Program-made: the position numbers and the translations under genes
Source: Nostoc sp. FACHB-973
Lineage (GTDB): Bacteria; Cyanobacteriota; Cyanobacteriia; Cyanobacteriales; Nostocaceae
Direction of reading: 5' to 3'
NCBI RefSeq assembly: GCF_014698115.1
Contig: NZ_JACJSJ010000010.1
Span: forward strand, 62,001-126,000
DNA: 64,000 nt
The notes under the pieces: generated by a model
The model's database searches: none
The model's input: only the letters and a program-made list of their open reading frames with translations
Told to the model about the DNA's origin: nothing
In this document: piece by piece, positions 52,484 to 60,396 of the stretch
Layout of the letters: the number at the start of each line of letters is the position of its first letter
Numbering within the stretch: the stretch's first letter is position 1

Positions 52484-52783
52484 ATGACTAGCAAAACCCG
52501 CAGTCGCTATTCTTCAAACTGGGATACTATCGCACTTGAGGTCAAATCAAAATCCGACTGGAAATGCACGCGCTGTGGTATACAATGCTTACGACCAACT
52601 GATAAAAGAGATGGGTTAAATCGTAGAGAACGCAGTATTAAAACTTTAGTAGTTCACCACTGGAATTATCTGCCCGAAGATAATCGAGTCGAGAATCTCG
52701 CGGCTTTATGCACAGCTTGTCATCTGCTGTTCCATACGCGACGACGGGGAAACATATCACCAGGACAACTATCTTTGTGGTAG
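52484..52783 (+). CDS. HNH endonuclease
   Basis: 99 residues forming one HNH domain. CTRCGIQC supplies the first zinc cysteines, LVVHHWNYLPEDNRVENLAA the two catalytic-region His and the Asn, and LCTACHLLFHTRR the second CxxC and final His. The complete motif set indicates an active nuclease. Size and isolation are typical of phage and plasmid HNH genes. AAAGGA lies seven to twelve bases before the ATG. Confidence 0.85.
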   Translation: MTSKTRSRYSSNWDTIALEVKSKSDWKCTRCGIQCLRPTDKRDGLNRRERSIKTLVVHHWNYLPEDNRVENLAALCTACHLLFHTRRRGNISPGQLSLW

Positions 52784-52917
52784 AAAAGCCAGTAGTTAAA
52801 GACAAATCAATAGTAGATAGTTATGAGAAAGGTAAAAGAGAAATATTATCTTTCTAAGTCAATATCACAACATTTGCTGACGCAATAACTTCATTGAAAA
52901 ATTGAAGTTGTATAGCC

Positions 52918-53085
52918 ATGAAAACTACTACTAATTCTAATCTAAAAGCTAACAAAAAATTAGTAACCTCTGCCCAGCAAATTCAACAAATAAGCACTTT
53001 ACTAAACGAGGCGGATTACTACGACTATGAAGCAGAATTAGCACAAGAAAAGTCAGATTACTATCACTTGCGGTACAGGTACTAA
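52918..53085 (+). CDS. Very small hypothetical ORF (55 residues)
   Basis: The ATG at 52918 opens a 55-residue frame, MKTTTNSNLKANKKLV to the Tyr-rich end DYYHLRYRY. Codon use looks protein-like and it lies in line between the HNH and Gp157-like genes. GAAG is the only ribosome-binding-like sequence. It may be a real plasmid-type small protein; no family is known to me. Confidence 0.4.
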   Translation: MKTTTNSNLKANKKLVTSAQQIQQISTLLNEADYYDYEAELAQEKSDYYHLRYRY

Positions 53086-53181
53086 ATTCAATCTCCCTTC
53101 AAGCATCAACTCTTCCTAGTCAACAAGCAGTAGCAGGTAAATAGGTAACTGCTACTGGCTTTTCATATCAAAAAGTAAATC

Positions 53182-53784
53182 ATGACTCAAGCAATTGAAC
53201 GCGAAATTAATCAACTCACGCTCAAAGAGTTAAGCTTAGATGCTGCTAAACTCTGGTCACAGATAGAAGAAGCAAGCGAGTTAGGCGAAGAAGGTAAAGT
53301 AGAACAACTCGTACAAGAACTTATGGGTGTTCAAGATGGTATCGAAACCAAAATCGATGCGATCGCCTGGGTAGTTGACCAGTTAAATCTTGACCTTGAA
53401 ACCTGGGAAGAAAGAAAAGTGCGAGTAGCCGAACTCCACGACCAGGTAATCTCACGTCGTAAAACTCAACTTGAACAAATCAAGCGTACCCTGATCCATC
53501 TACACGAGATTGGATTAATCAGTGACAAAAATATTGGTAAGGAAAGGGTAATTGAAATCAGGGATAACCCGCCCAAAGTCGCTAACTTACTAGTAGAGAT
53601 AGACGATCGAGATTTTCCTGATGAATTTAGAGTTATTAAGTACCAAGCTAATAACAAGGCAATTCTTGAAGCCTATAAATCTGGTAAAGATATTAGCGAT
53701 GTTGCTGAGATAACTATTGGGAAACAGGTACGGTTTAAGGTGCAATCAGCTACTAAGGGGCGCAACAAGAAAAACCACAACTAA
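53182..53784 (+). CDS. Siphovirus Gp157-like protein
   Basis: 200 residues. A helical, coiled-coil-rich protein in which GIETKIDAIAWVVDQL, a long Glu/Lys/Arg helix and the later IEIRDNPPKVANL and DFPDEFRVI segments match the Gp157 family. This is a phage and plasmid protein first linked to phage resistance in Streptococcus and often found near single-strand DNA-binding and recombination genes. The Lys-rich C-terminus (KGRNKKNHN) is extra. It supports a phage- or plasmid-derived origin for the 48-56 kb segment. The exact function is not known. Confidence 0.75.
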   Translation: MTQAIEREINQLTLKELSLDAAKLWSQIEEASELGEEGKVEQLVQELMGVQDGIETKIDAIAWVVDQLNLDLETWEERKVRVAELHDQVISRRKTQLEQIKRTLIHLHEIGLISDKNIGKERVIEIRDNPPKVANLLVEIDDRDFPDEFRVIKYQANNKAILEAYKSGKDISDVAEITIGKQVRFKVQSATKGRNKKNHN

Positions 53785-53850
53785 TGGCATACGCCTCAAC
53801 CATGTAAATCAAACATAGGTATATCCCATCATTTTACAAATAAATTATCA

Positions 53851-53890
53851 AATGGTTAAGAGTCAAATCTTAATCATTTTTATTTTTTTA
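53851..53890 (+). terminator. Probable terminator after the Gp157-like gene
   Basis: AATGGTTAAGA, a six-base loop, then TCTTAATCATT makes an 11-pair stem (one G-U), followed by TTTATTTTTTT. The stem is AT-rich and so weak, but stem, loop and U-tract are all in place. Confidence 0.45.
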
Positions 53891-53925
53891 ATAACTATAC
53901 TTCAATTTTAAAGTTATTAAAAAAA
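53883..53925. terminator. Symmetric hairpin, possible bidirectional terminator
   Basis: TTTTTTTAATAACT pairs perfectly with AGTTATTAAAAAAA over 14 bp around a 15-base loop. It shares the T-run of the preceding terminator. The rest of the 427-bp gap 53785-54211 holds only a CCTTAAG repeat pair (about 54136-54160) and no gene. Confidence 0.4.
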
Positions 53926-54211
53926 TCATCAAAACTTTGCTTAGATTTAAAGTCAGTGAAGATATAATCGGTAAAACAGTAAATATCAATTTTAGCAACA
54001 GTAACTATACCGGACTAAGTACAAACATTGTTACGATAGGTTGGTATATTTAACCTTCTGTAATGTGGTTCAGTAGGTACTTAAAATTGATTATGTATTT
54101 CCTAATTTCTAACTATCAAGATGATAACTCAAACTAGCCTTAAGTTTAACCTTAAGGTATGCAATCACCATAAATAAAAATTAAATATTAGCTATCGGGA
54201 GACATCTTCAA

Positions 54212-54661
54212 ATGTCATATCATCAAAATCGAAGTATAGTTATCCGTAACGCTATTATCAACAGTTTGTTTATTATTTGGTGCTTAGTTTGGCGTACTGG
54301 TTTGGGGCTAACCTTTTTCATCATCTATGCTTCTCTTGGCTATATATATAAATGGCCATTCTACCTTCCCATTTCGATTATTTTGGGATTTGTCCCTTGG
54401 GGCTGGAAAGTGCAAGAAGAAAGAAGGATTAGAGAAGAAGAACAAAAAATGAGGAATTTGAAAAATCAAATTGGGGATGGTTTTATCTATGCCAGAGCCG
54501 AATCAAATGTCGAAATAAATTACAGGGCGGTTATTTTCCTTAAATCAGTACTTGGTCTATTTATTAGCGGATGTTGGGGAATAATACTTGGCTGGAAAGC
54601 TATTTGGAATATGATACTACAGTTAGTTGATAATATTAGAACAGTTGTTAAATATATGTAG
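54212..54661 (+). CDS. Small membrane protein
   Basis: 149 residues with about four hydrophobic segments: NSLFIIWCLVW, LTFFIIYASLGYIY, FYLPISIILGFVPWGW and FLKSVLGLFISGCWGIILGW. A charged loop, EERRIREEEQKMRNLKNQ, lies between the third and fourth. No family is recognised. GGGAG lies ten bases before the ATG. Plasmid and phage segments often carry such proteins; a role in the membrane is all that can be stated. Confidence 0.6.
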   Translation: MSYHQNRSIVIRNAIINSLFIIWCLVWRTGLGLTFFIIYASLGYIYKWPFYLPISIILGFVPWGWKVQEERRIREEEQKMRNLKNQIGDGFIYARAESNVEINYRAVIFLKSVLGLFISGCWGIILGWKAIWNMILQLVDNIRTVVKYM

Positions 54662-54844
54662 GGTGACATCTTTATCGAAGTAAACCAAGTCCAAAATATT
54701 TCATCACTGCTATACCATTAATTTATTATCGAGCCTTTTCTTCAGAGTAAATTTACACAAGCTAACGCTTTGATATAAATAGAAAGCTGGTATACCGCTT
54801 CATTAAATAGCCAGTTACTAATTATATCAACAGGAGTTAAAACA

Positions 54845-55213
54845 ATGGAATTAGCACAGTATATGCTAACAGGACTTCTCTATATTCTTATTTACGGATT
54901 TTCTACTCTCTTCATTTTCCAATTCTTGCTAGAGATATCTATCGCTTTTGAAAAGCACTGCAACTGCACTACATCCATAAAAACCACTGTAAGTAAAATT
55001 GAAAACTTAACTGACAAATCCAAACTTCGGATATCCAACAAAAATCAAGTATCTACCAACAAACATATCACTGTTCAACAGTTAAGGAAAAGATGCTCAC
55101 AAGCTGGAATAAAATGGAGTTACGCTATTCAAGCATCTAAAACAGGCAAGAAACGACATCTCAATCGAGAAGAAATGTTAATAGCCTTAAACCAGATGAA
55201 ACAGTCAGCATAA
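54845..55213 (+). CDS. Membrane-anchored hypothetical protein
   Basis: 122 residues. One strong transmembrane segment (LLYILIYGFSTLFIFQFLLE, about 11-30) is followed by a soluble tail. Its end (TVQQLRKRCSQAGIKWSYAI and HLNREEMLIALNQM) resembles small SAP/Rho-N-like helical domains that can bind nucleic acid. That resemblance is weak. AGGAG stands before the ATG. Confidence 0.5.
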   Translation: MELAQYMLTGLLYILIYGFSTLFIFQFLLEISIAFEKHCNCTTSIKTTVSKIENLTDKSKLRISNKNQVSTNKHITVQQLRKRCSQAGIKWSYAIQASKTGKKRHLNREEMLIALNQMKQSA

Positions 55214-55218
55214 TAAAA

Positions 55219-55258
55219 ATATAAACTGATAGTAATTCCTTTTATTATCAGTTTATAT
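55219..55258. repeat. Perfect hairpin between two small genes
   Basis: ATATAAACTGATA and TATCAGTTTATAT pair over 13 bp around a 14-base loop, ending three bases before ATG 55262. It has no U-tract. It could mask the start of the next gene in mRNA or act as a weak terminator. Confidence 0.4.
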
Positions 55259-55261
55259 AAA

Positions 55262-55483
55262 ATGGACAAGTATTGTATTTGTTGGCGAAGAAAAAATTCT
55301 ACTAAAGACGCATCACCCCTAATTTTCAATCATCCAAATTCTAGACAAGAAGCAATGATAAGAGGTGATTATGGAGAGATGGAATTATGGGATAACCTAA
55401 CTGCTGCTCAAGCAGAAGTAAAAAAATTTAACCACAGATATCCCAATCTTTTCTTTTGGGTAAAAGAACCAAATGTCAAATAA
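55262..55483 (+). CDS. Small hypothetical protein
   Basis: 73 residues with two Cys near the start (YCICWRRK) and aromatic residues later (GEMELWDNL, PNLFFWVKEP). No family is recognised. The ATG follows a hairpin with no Shine-Dalgarno sequence, so the true start may be the ATG at 55352. The 3' end overlaps the next gene by 11 bp, which favours co-translation. Confidence 0.4.
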   Translation: MDKYCICWRRKNSTKDASPLIFNHPNSRQEAMIRGDYGEMELWDNLTAAQAEVKKFNHRYPNLFFWVKEPNVK

Positions 55484-56453
55484 TAATCCCTACAAAATTA
55501 TTCCTGACAGAATTACCAAACTAGCAGAAAACCAGATTTTTGTATTTGGCAGCAACACAGAAGGAAGACATGGTGCTGGAAGCGCTTTATTTGCGCGACA
55601 GTACTGCAATGCAGAATACGGTAATCCCCAAGGACGACAAGGGCAATCCTGGGCGATCGCAACCAAAGACCTAAATAAGGGTATGCGATCAATCCCCCTT
55701 ACCCAAATCAAATCCCAAATTGAGAAACTAGTCGAATATGCAAAGACTCATCCTGAACTAGAATTCCTAACAACTAGGATTGGATGCAACCTTGCAGGAT
55801 ACACTGACCCTGAGATAGCTTCCTTGATTAGCAATTTCAATCTTCCTCCTAATATTTGGTTGCCCCAAGAGTTTGTTGATTGCCTCATAAAAGATAAACC
55901 AACTCTAAAAGTGGCATTTACAGGAAACAGTCACAAAAAATTTGATGAGGAAGGATGGAAGCAGGTGCGTAACCGACTTGAAGGTATGATTGTTCGTGCT
56001 TGCGATCGCTCTGTTGAGTGGGGTTACAAATGCATCCAGTTTTATTCAGGCATGGCATTGGGGGTTGATACCGCAGCAGTAGAGATAATTTTAGGCTTAA
56101 AGGATAAGTACCCTATTGAGATAAATCTTACTGCTGCCGTACACTGCATTAACCAAGATGCCAAATGGAATAATCTCGATAAGCAGAAGTATCATTGGCT
56201 GTTATCCCAATGCGACGCTATCAAATTTATTTCCAACTTACCTTATCAAGAAGCTGGAGGAATCAAATGTTTAAATGCTCGTAACCGATGGGTAGTTAAT
56301 CAAATAAAAAATGCCCACGATATGATGATTGCTATCTGGGATGAGCAACCTGGAGGAACAGCTAATTTTATCGCTGATACAGCAAAATTAAACCGGAGAG
56401 TCATAATTTATAACTGGGTTACAAACACTTATCAAAAGTTGGGAAATTGGTAA
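55473..56453 (+). CDS. A1S_2505-like domain fused to a SLOG-type domain
   Basis: 326 residues in two parts. The N-terminal ~140 carry IFVFGSNTEGRHGAGSALFA and WAIATKDLN, the pattern of the A1S_2505 phage-related family, which I place near macro-like ADP-ribose-binding proteins. The C-terminal ~180 (from VAFTGNSHKKFDE) have GMALGVDTAAVE and WDEQPGGTANFIADTA, the pattern of the YpsA/DprA SLOG superfamily, which binds nucleotides. The fusion suggests sensing or processing of a nucleotide or ADP-ribose derivative. Both motif sets look intact. I cannot say whether this is a phage, plasmid or defence protein. Confidence 0.65.
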   Translation: MSNNNPYKIIPDRITKLAENQIFVFGSNTEGRHGAGSALFARQYCNAEYGNPQGRQGQSWAIATKDLNKGMRSIPLTQIKSQIEKLVEYAKTHPELEFLTTRIGCNLAGYTDPEIASLISNFNLPPNIWLPQEFVDCLIKDKPTLKVAFTGNSHKKFDEEGWKQVRNRLEGMIVRACDRSVEWGYKCIQFYSGMALGVDTAAVEIILGLKDKYPIEINLTAAVHCINQDAKWNNLDKQKYHWLLSQCDAIKFISNLPYQEAGGIKCLNARNRWVVNQIKNAHDMMIAIWDEQPGGTANFIADTAKLNRRVIIYNWVTNTYQKLGNW

Positions 56454-56599
56454 ATCAATCAGCAGTCTTCTTGACTGCTATTTCATGTTTATCAATACTA
56501 TTTGCACAATACTTATTCTTGAACAATGGATTGTACCAGGTCACTCTTGGGGGCAGATGTAGCATTAGCTTATCAATGGTAATACTTGCTAGAGGACAT

Positions 56600-57436
56600 A
56601 TGGAAAAGCTTCAGATTGGAATAGACATTGGCGGAACGAAAATGTTGTTACTTGCTAATACAGCAACCGGACTTCAATTTAAGAAAATTACCACAGGTTT
56701 TAATTTTTCAGGTGTAGATGCTGATACAGCAATTGCTAGTTTCTTAAAGGAATTACCAGTCCCACCAAGTTCTATAGGTATTGCTATCCCTGGACTAGTC
56801 AAGGAATCTGGACAAGTTATTTCTAGTGATGTACTACCAAAACTGAATGGTTGGTTGCCTTCTGTTACAAAAGACTCTCCTTGCCCTGTTTGTGTCCTTA
56901 ATGATTCTGATGCAGCACTAATTGAAGCCAAGCATGAGGTCGGTTTACCAGCACATATAACATTAATTATCGTTGGTACTGCCATTGGCGCATCTTTTTG
57001 GGTGAATCAACAATTTTTGCAAGGCGCAAAGGGTTGGGCTGGGGAACTTGGAGCTACGCCAATCGTTACAGCACAGGGCAGCAAAACTTTAGATCAACTT
57101 GCAGGTGGAGCTGCGCTCTTGCAACGTTTAGGTGTTGATACTCAACAGTTAACTACTCTAGTGGAGCAGAAGGATGCTATCGCTTTGAAAGCGATCAAAG
57201 ATGCAGGACGCTGGTTAGGAATAGGGATTGCCACAACTATTCATTTGTTGAATCCAGAAGTTCTGGTGTTGGCGGGAGGAACATTAAATTGGCAAGGCTA
57301 CCTTGAAGCAGCATTAAGTAGTGCCCAGGAGCATTGTATCCCTGAACTTTGGCAAGAATGCCGAATTCATGTAAGCGTTCATGGTGGGCTGCTGGTTGCT
57401 TTAGGAGCAATGCGAGCGAGCAGCGACAGAGTTTGA
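56600..57436 (+). CDS. ROK-family sugar kinase-like protein
   Basis: 278 residues from ATG 56600, with AGAGGA four bases upstream; the frame is open further left to 56447 but that part looks non-coding. The phosphate loop GIDIGGTK, GIAIPGL, LNDSDAAL with the catalytic Asp, and IVGTAIGASF are ROK/hexokinase-fold motifs. The zinc motif CxCGxxGCxE usual in ROK proteins is missing; the place after GWAGELGATPI reads QGSKTLDQLAGG. Such shortened ROK proteins exist among cyanobacteria and act on sugars or other small molecules. The substrate cannot be told. Confidence 0.8.
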   Translation: MEKLQIGIDIGGTKMLLLANTATGLQFKKITTGFNFSGVDADTAIASFLKELPVPPSSIGIAIPGLVKESGQVISSDVLPKLNGWLPSVTKDSPCPVCVLNDSDAALIEAKHEVGLPAHITLIIVGTAIGASFWVNQQFLQGAKGWAGELGATPIVTAQGSKTLDQLAGGAALLQRLGVDTQQLTTLVEQKDAIALKAIKDAGRWLGIGIATTIHLLNPEVLVLAGGTLNWQGYLEAALSSAQEHCIPELWQECRIHVSVHGGLLVALGAMRASSDRV

Positions 57437-57540
57437 ACAGAAATTCTCAGGTTTTTATTAAATGCCTACTCGCACCCCCAGTGAGGCTTGTTTGTATTTC
57501 ATGATTAAATCCACTGCTGAACTGATTTAATGTGTAAAAC

Positions 57541-58374
57541 TCAACCACGCATCTCCATCAAATTACCTGAAGAATAACGTCGTAGACCGTGATAAAAAAC
57601 ACTTACACCAACTAACAATACTGCAATTGCTCCAGCTACAGCTAGGATTGTATGTATTAAAGACAACTCTCGTAGTGCTTTGATAGGCAAATAAGTAACG
57701 AACCCAGCCGGAATCAAAGTGTACAACAGCAATTTAACCCAGCCTTCAAATAAAGTTGCAGGATAAGTGCTGAAAGTAAGCATGGCATTTCGCCACTGCT
57801 GCGTTAGTCCTTCAGAATTGCTAATATAAAAACTCAGGCTCCCTGCTAATACATTAAAGCCGATGTATACCCCAGCAGATGAAATCGTTAATGCTGTGAA
57901 CATAGCCAAATGTAGTGCATCCGGTCTGACAAAAAATAAGTACACTCCATAGCCAAACAACAAATCGCCCCAAGATGTAGCACTCATTTGTCCCAACAAT
58001 AAGTGGGATAAGAGAGTACGCGGATAAAGCATCCACACATCCAACTGTCCTCGTACAATTAAACCACTGAGCCGTAAAGCATTACCGCAGATAGAATGAG
58101 CTAAACCAAAACCTGCTGCTGCTAATGCCCAGAGAGTGATTACATCTTGTACAGTCCAACCACGCAGCACCGGAAAGCGTTGGAAAAACAGTACCCAAAA
58201 TGTTACCCAAACTAAATTATTCAGAATCATCGCTACTACTTGGGTAATAAATGCGCCACGATATTCCAAATGTGCCTTGAGATTGAGGTGAACATAGGCC
58301 GTAGCCAATCTTAAGTAAGAAACTATACGCCAAAACATTGTTCTAAGATTTTTGAATTTCAAATTTGCCTTCAT
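57541..58374 (-). CDS. ABC-2 type transporter permease (second subunit)
   Basis: 277 residues with about six hydrophobic segments, for example ITQVVAMILNNLVWVTFWVL and LAVAGAIAVLLVGVSVFYHG. This is the DUF990/ABC-2 permease layout. It overlaps the other permease gene by four bases and completes an exporter whose ATPase is at 59165-60142. The substrate is unknown; related systems export lipids, polysaccharides or drugs. Confidence 0.82.
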   Translation of the reverse strand: MKANLKFKNLRTMFWRIVSYLRLATAYVHLNLKAHLEYRGAFITQVVAMILNNLVWVTFWVLFFQRFPVLRGWTVQDVITLWALAAAGFGLAHSICGNALRLSGLIVRGQLDVWMLYPRTLLSHLLLGQMSATSWGDLLFGYGVYLFFVRPDALHLAMFTALTISSAGVYIGFNVLAGSLSFYISNSEGLTQQWRNAMLTFSTYPATLFEGWVKLLLYTLIPAGFVTYLPIKALRELSLIHTILAVAGAIAVLLVGVSVFYHGLRRYSSGNLMEMRG

Positions 58375-59168
58375 CCGCCATTGGCATGGATGCGTTTAAC
58401 TGCCGTGCTGTAAATCAACGCTACTAATAAACTGAGTACACCTATAGCTATTGCTTGGCGTAGCAGTAATTCTCCTGCAAACCCTAAGTCGGCTTGGACG
58501 AATAAACGCGCCGGGCCATAGACAATACTGGCAAAGGGTAGATTTCTTAATAGTGGTTGCCATTGTTCGGGGAGCAAATCCAGAGGTATCAGCATTCCTC
58601 CTAAAATCATTGTGATGCGTGAATATATCAGCATCAAGCCTGTAGTATTTTCCAACCAGAAAGCTCCTAAACCTACCAAAAATGTTGCTAAAAAATCTAG
58701 GACAAAGGCTAATGGTAGAGACAATAGGAATAATAAAATACCTGGTAAATTTAAGGGAATAAAGCCGACGAATAGTAGTGCTAATGCTATAGATACTGAA
58801 AGATTCAGCCCAAAGCGGACTGTGCGCTCTCCTAAACTAGTCCACAAGCGATACAAAGGGTAAGACAAGGGACGAATTAATTGCATTGCTAAAGCTCCTG
58901 TTCGGACATCTTCATCCACTTCTTGGGCTATTGTGGGAGCAGAAAGCACAATTGATTCGGTTATGCCTAGATACCAAAGCATTTGAGTCAAGGTTAAGCC
59001 TCCTAACTCTTGAACGTTTGTTTCTGCATAAGTCACACGCCACAGTTGCAAGAAGATATAAAGAATGACAAATAGAAACACAGCCCGTGAAGCTACTTCT
59101 GTTATGTAAGCTAGATTCGACCGTGCCGAAGTCCAACCCATCCAAAGATATTTGGTGATATTATTCAT
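58371..59168 (-). CDS. ABC-2 type transporter permease (first subunit)
   Basis: 265 residues, about six hydrophobic segments (AVFLFVILYIFLQLW, LSVSIALALLFVGFIPL, AIAIGVLSLLVALIYSTAV). An amphipathic cytoplasmic segment QEVDEDVRTGALAMQLIRPL, typical of ABC-2 permeases contacting the ATPase, lies between the second and third. The start overlaps the ATPase stop (ATGA) and the stop overlaps the next permease. The two permeases likely form a heterodimer. Confidence 0.84.
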   Translation of the reverse strand: MNNITKYLWMGWTSARSNLAYITEVASRAVFLFVILYIFLQLWRVTYAETNVQELGGLTLTQMLWYLGITESIVLSAPTIAQEVDEDVRTGALAMQLIRPLSYPLYRLWTSLGERTVRFGLNLSVSIALALLFVGFIPLNLPGILLFLLSLPLAFVLDFLATFLVGLGAFWLENTTGLMLIYSRITMILGGMLIPLDLLPEQWQPLLRNLPFASIVYGPARLFVQADLGFAGELLLRQAIAIGVLSLLVALIYSTAVKRIHANGG

Positions 59169-60142
59169 CTCGTTTGCACTCCTTGGCTTGGGACTGCTTG
59201 GGAGTAAATGTGAGCAATAACTTCTTCTAGTGGTGGATCTTCAATGGCAATATCAGCCACGGAACCTGCTTGCAGAATGTGGCTCATCACCGCTTCAATT
59301 GGAGTAATGCGAGTATTGACTTCTAGTTTGAGCGCGTATTCGGTTTTTTTGAGTTCGGTAACACCTGCAAGGAGAATTTGAGGGGCTGCGTCATGAAATC
59401 TCACACTGAGGATTTTTGAGCCTAAGTAGTCACGGCGCATGGCGGAAATTTTGTCATCAAGTACTACCCTTCCTTGGTTAATGACTACTACTCGTTGGGC
59501 TACCCGTTCGATGTCTCCTGCATCATGGCTGGTAAGAAATACAGTTATGCCTTCGTTGCGATTCCACTCACGGATGAGGTCGCGTAATTCTTGACGGGCA
59601 ATTACATCTAAACCAATGGTAGGCTCATCGAGAAATAATAATCGCGGCTTGTGGAGTAGGCTGGCTGCCACTTCTGCGCGCATCCTTTGCCCCAAGGACA
59701 GTTTACGCACTGGAGTATGCCAGAAGGGTTTGAGGTCAAAACGCTCAACTAACACATCACGGCGTTTGATATATTCTTTGCGGTCTAGGTTGTAGATCCG
59801 TGCTAATAATTCTAAAGTGTCGCGGGGAGGTAGGTGATACCAAAGTTGCGATCGCTGTCCAAACACTACTCCAATTTGATAAGCCAATTCACGCCGATTT
59901 TTCCAAGGGTTCAGCCCCAACAAAGCTGCTTGACCAGATGTAGGATATAAAATACCCGTTAGCATTTTAATGGTCGTAGATTTGCCTGCACCATTTGGCC
60001 CAATAAAAGCGATCGCTTGACCATTGGGAACACTCAGCGTAATATCATCCACAGCCACAATCTCAGTCTGTCTGCGGTTTCTACCCCAACCTTGAGTCAA
60101 GGTAAATGTCTTACGTAAATTTTCCAGTTCTACGGCTGTCAT
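59165..60142 (-). CDS. ABC-2 exporter ATP-binding protein
   Basis: 325 residues from ATG 60142, with CAGGAG before it; an in-frame TTG at 60163 would add seven. Walker A GPNGAGKST (48-56), signature LSLGQRMRAE, Walker B LLFLDEPTIGLD and the switch His in LTSHDAGD are complete. The C-terminal ~90 residues (after RVVLDDKI) are a regulatory extension as in DrrA/NatA-type ATPases. It opens the three-gene exporter operon on the minus strand. Confidence 0.88.
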   Translation of the reverse strand: MTAVELENLRKTFTLTQGWGRNRRQTEIVAVDDITLSVPNGQAIAFIGPNGAGKSTTIKMLTGILYPTSGQAALLGLNPWKNRRELAYQIGVVFGQRSQLWYHLPPRDTLELLARIYNLDRKEYIKRRDVLVERFDLKPFWHTPVRKLSLGQRMRAEVAASLLHKPRLLFLDEPTIGLDVIARQELRDLIREWNRNEGITVFLTSHDAGDIERVAQRVVVINQGRVVLDDKISAMRRDYLGSKILSVRFHDAAPQILLAGVTELKKTEYALKLEVNTRITPIEAVMSHILQAGSVADIAIEDPPLEEVIAHIYSQAVPSQGVQTR

Positions 60143-60249
60143 TACCGATGAACTCCTGAACAATATACTACATTTATACTACATAAATTCTAATATTTCA
60201 TTTGACTAGTCCAAATCTCTCTATTTCGCTTCAGTTAATTTGTAGTTTA

Positions 60250-60265
60250 GAGGCTGTTTAAAAAG
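60250..60265. repeat. Single IS-like terminal inverted repeat
   Basis: GAGGCTGTTTAAAAAG resembles the ends of the IS at 19660-20570 (GAGGCTGT...TAAA). No transposase or second end lies near it, so it is a relic or a vacated end. The rest of the gap 60143-60396 has no gene I can support. Confidence 0.35.
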
Positions 60266-60396
60266 TTTTTAGGAATTGGTTAGTACATTTGAGAATAATT
60301 CGTTAAAACTATTGATTTAGCGTATTTGCCAAGTATGGTAGGTGAAGTGTTTGGAATCAGGAACGATTAAGCAAATTGAGTTCGATTCACGACAGT

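Noticed and set aside
56447..56599. 51-residue hydrophobic N-terminal extension of the ROK protein
   Set aside because: ROK proteins begin at the GIDIGGTK strand; ATG 56600 has a good ribosome binding site and the extension overlaps the previous gene.
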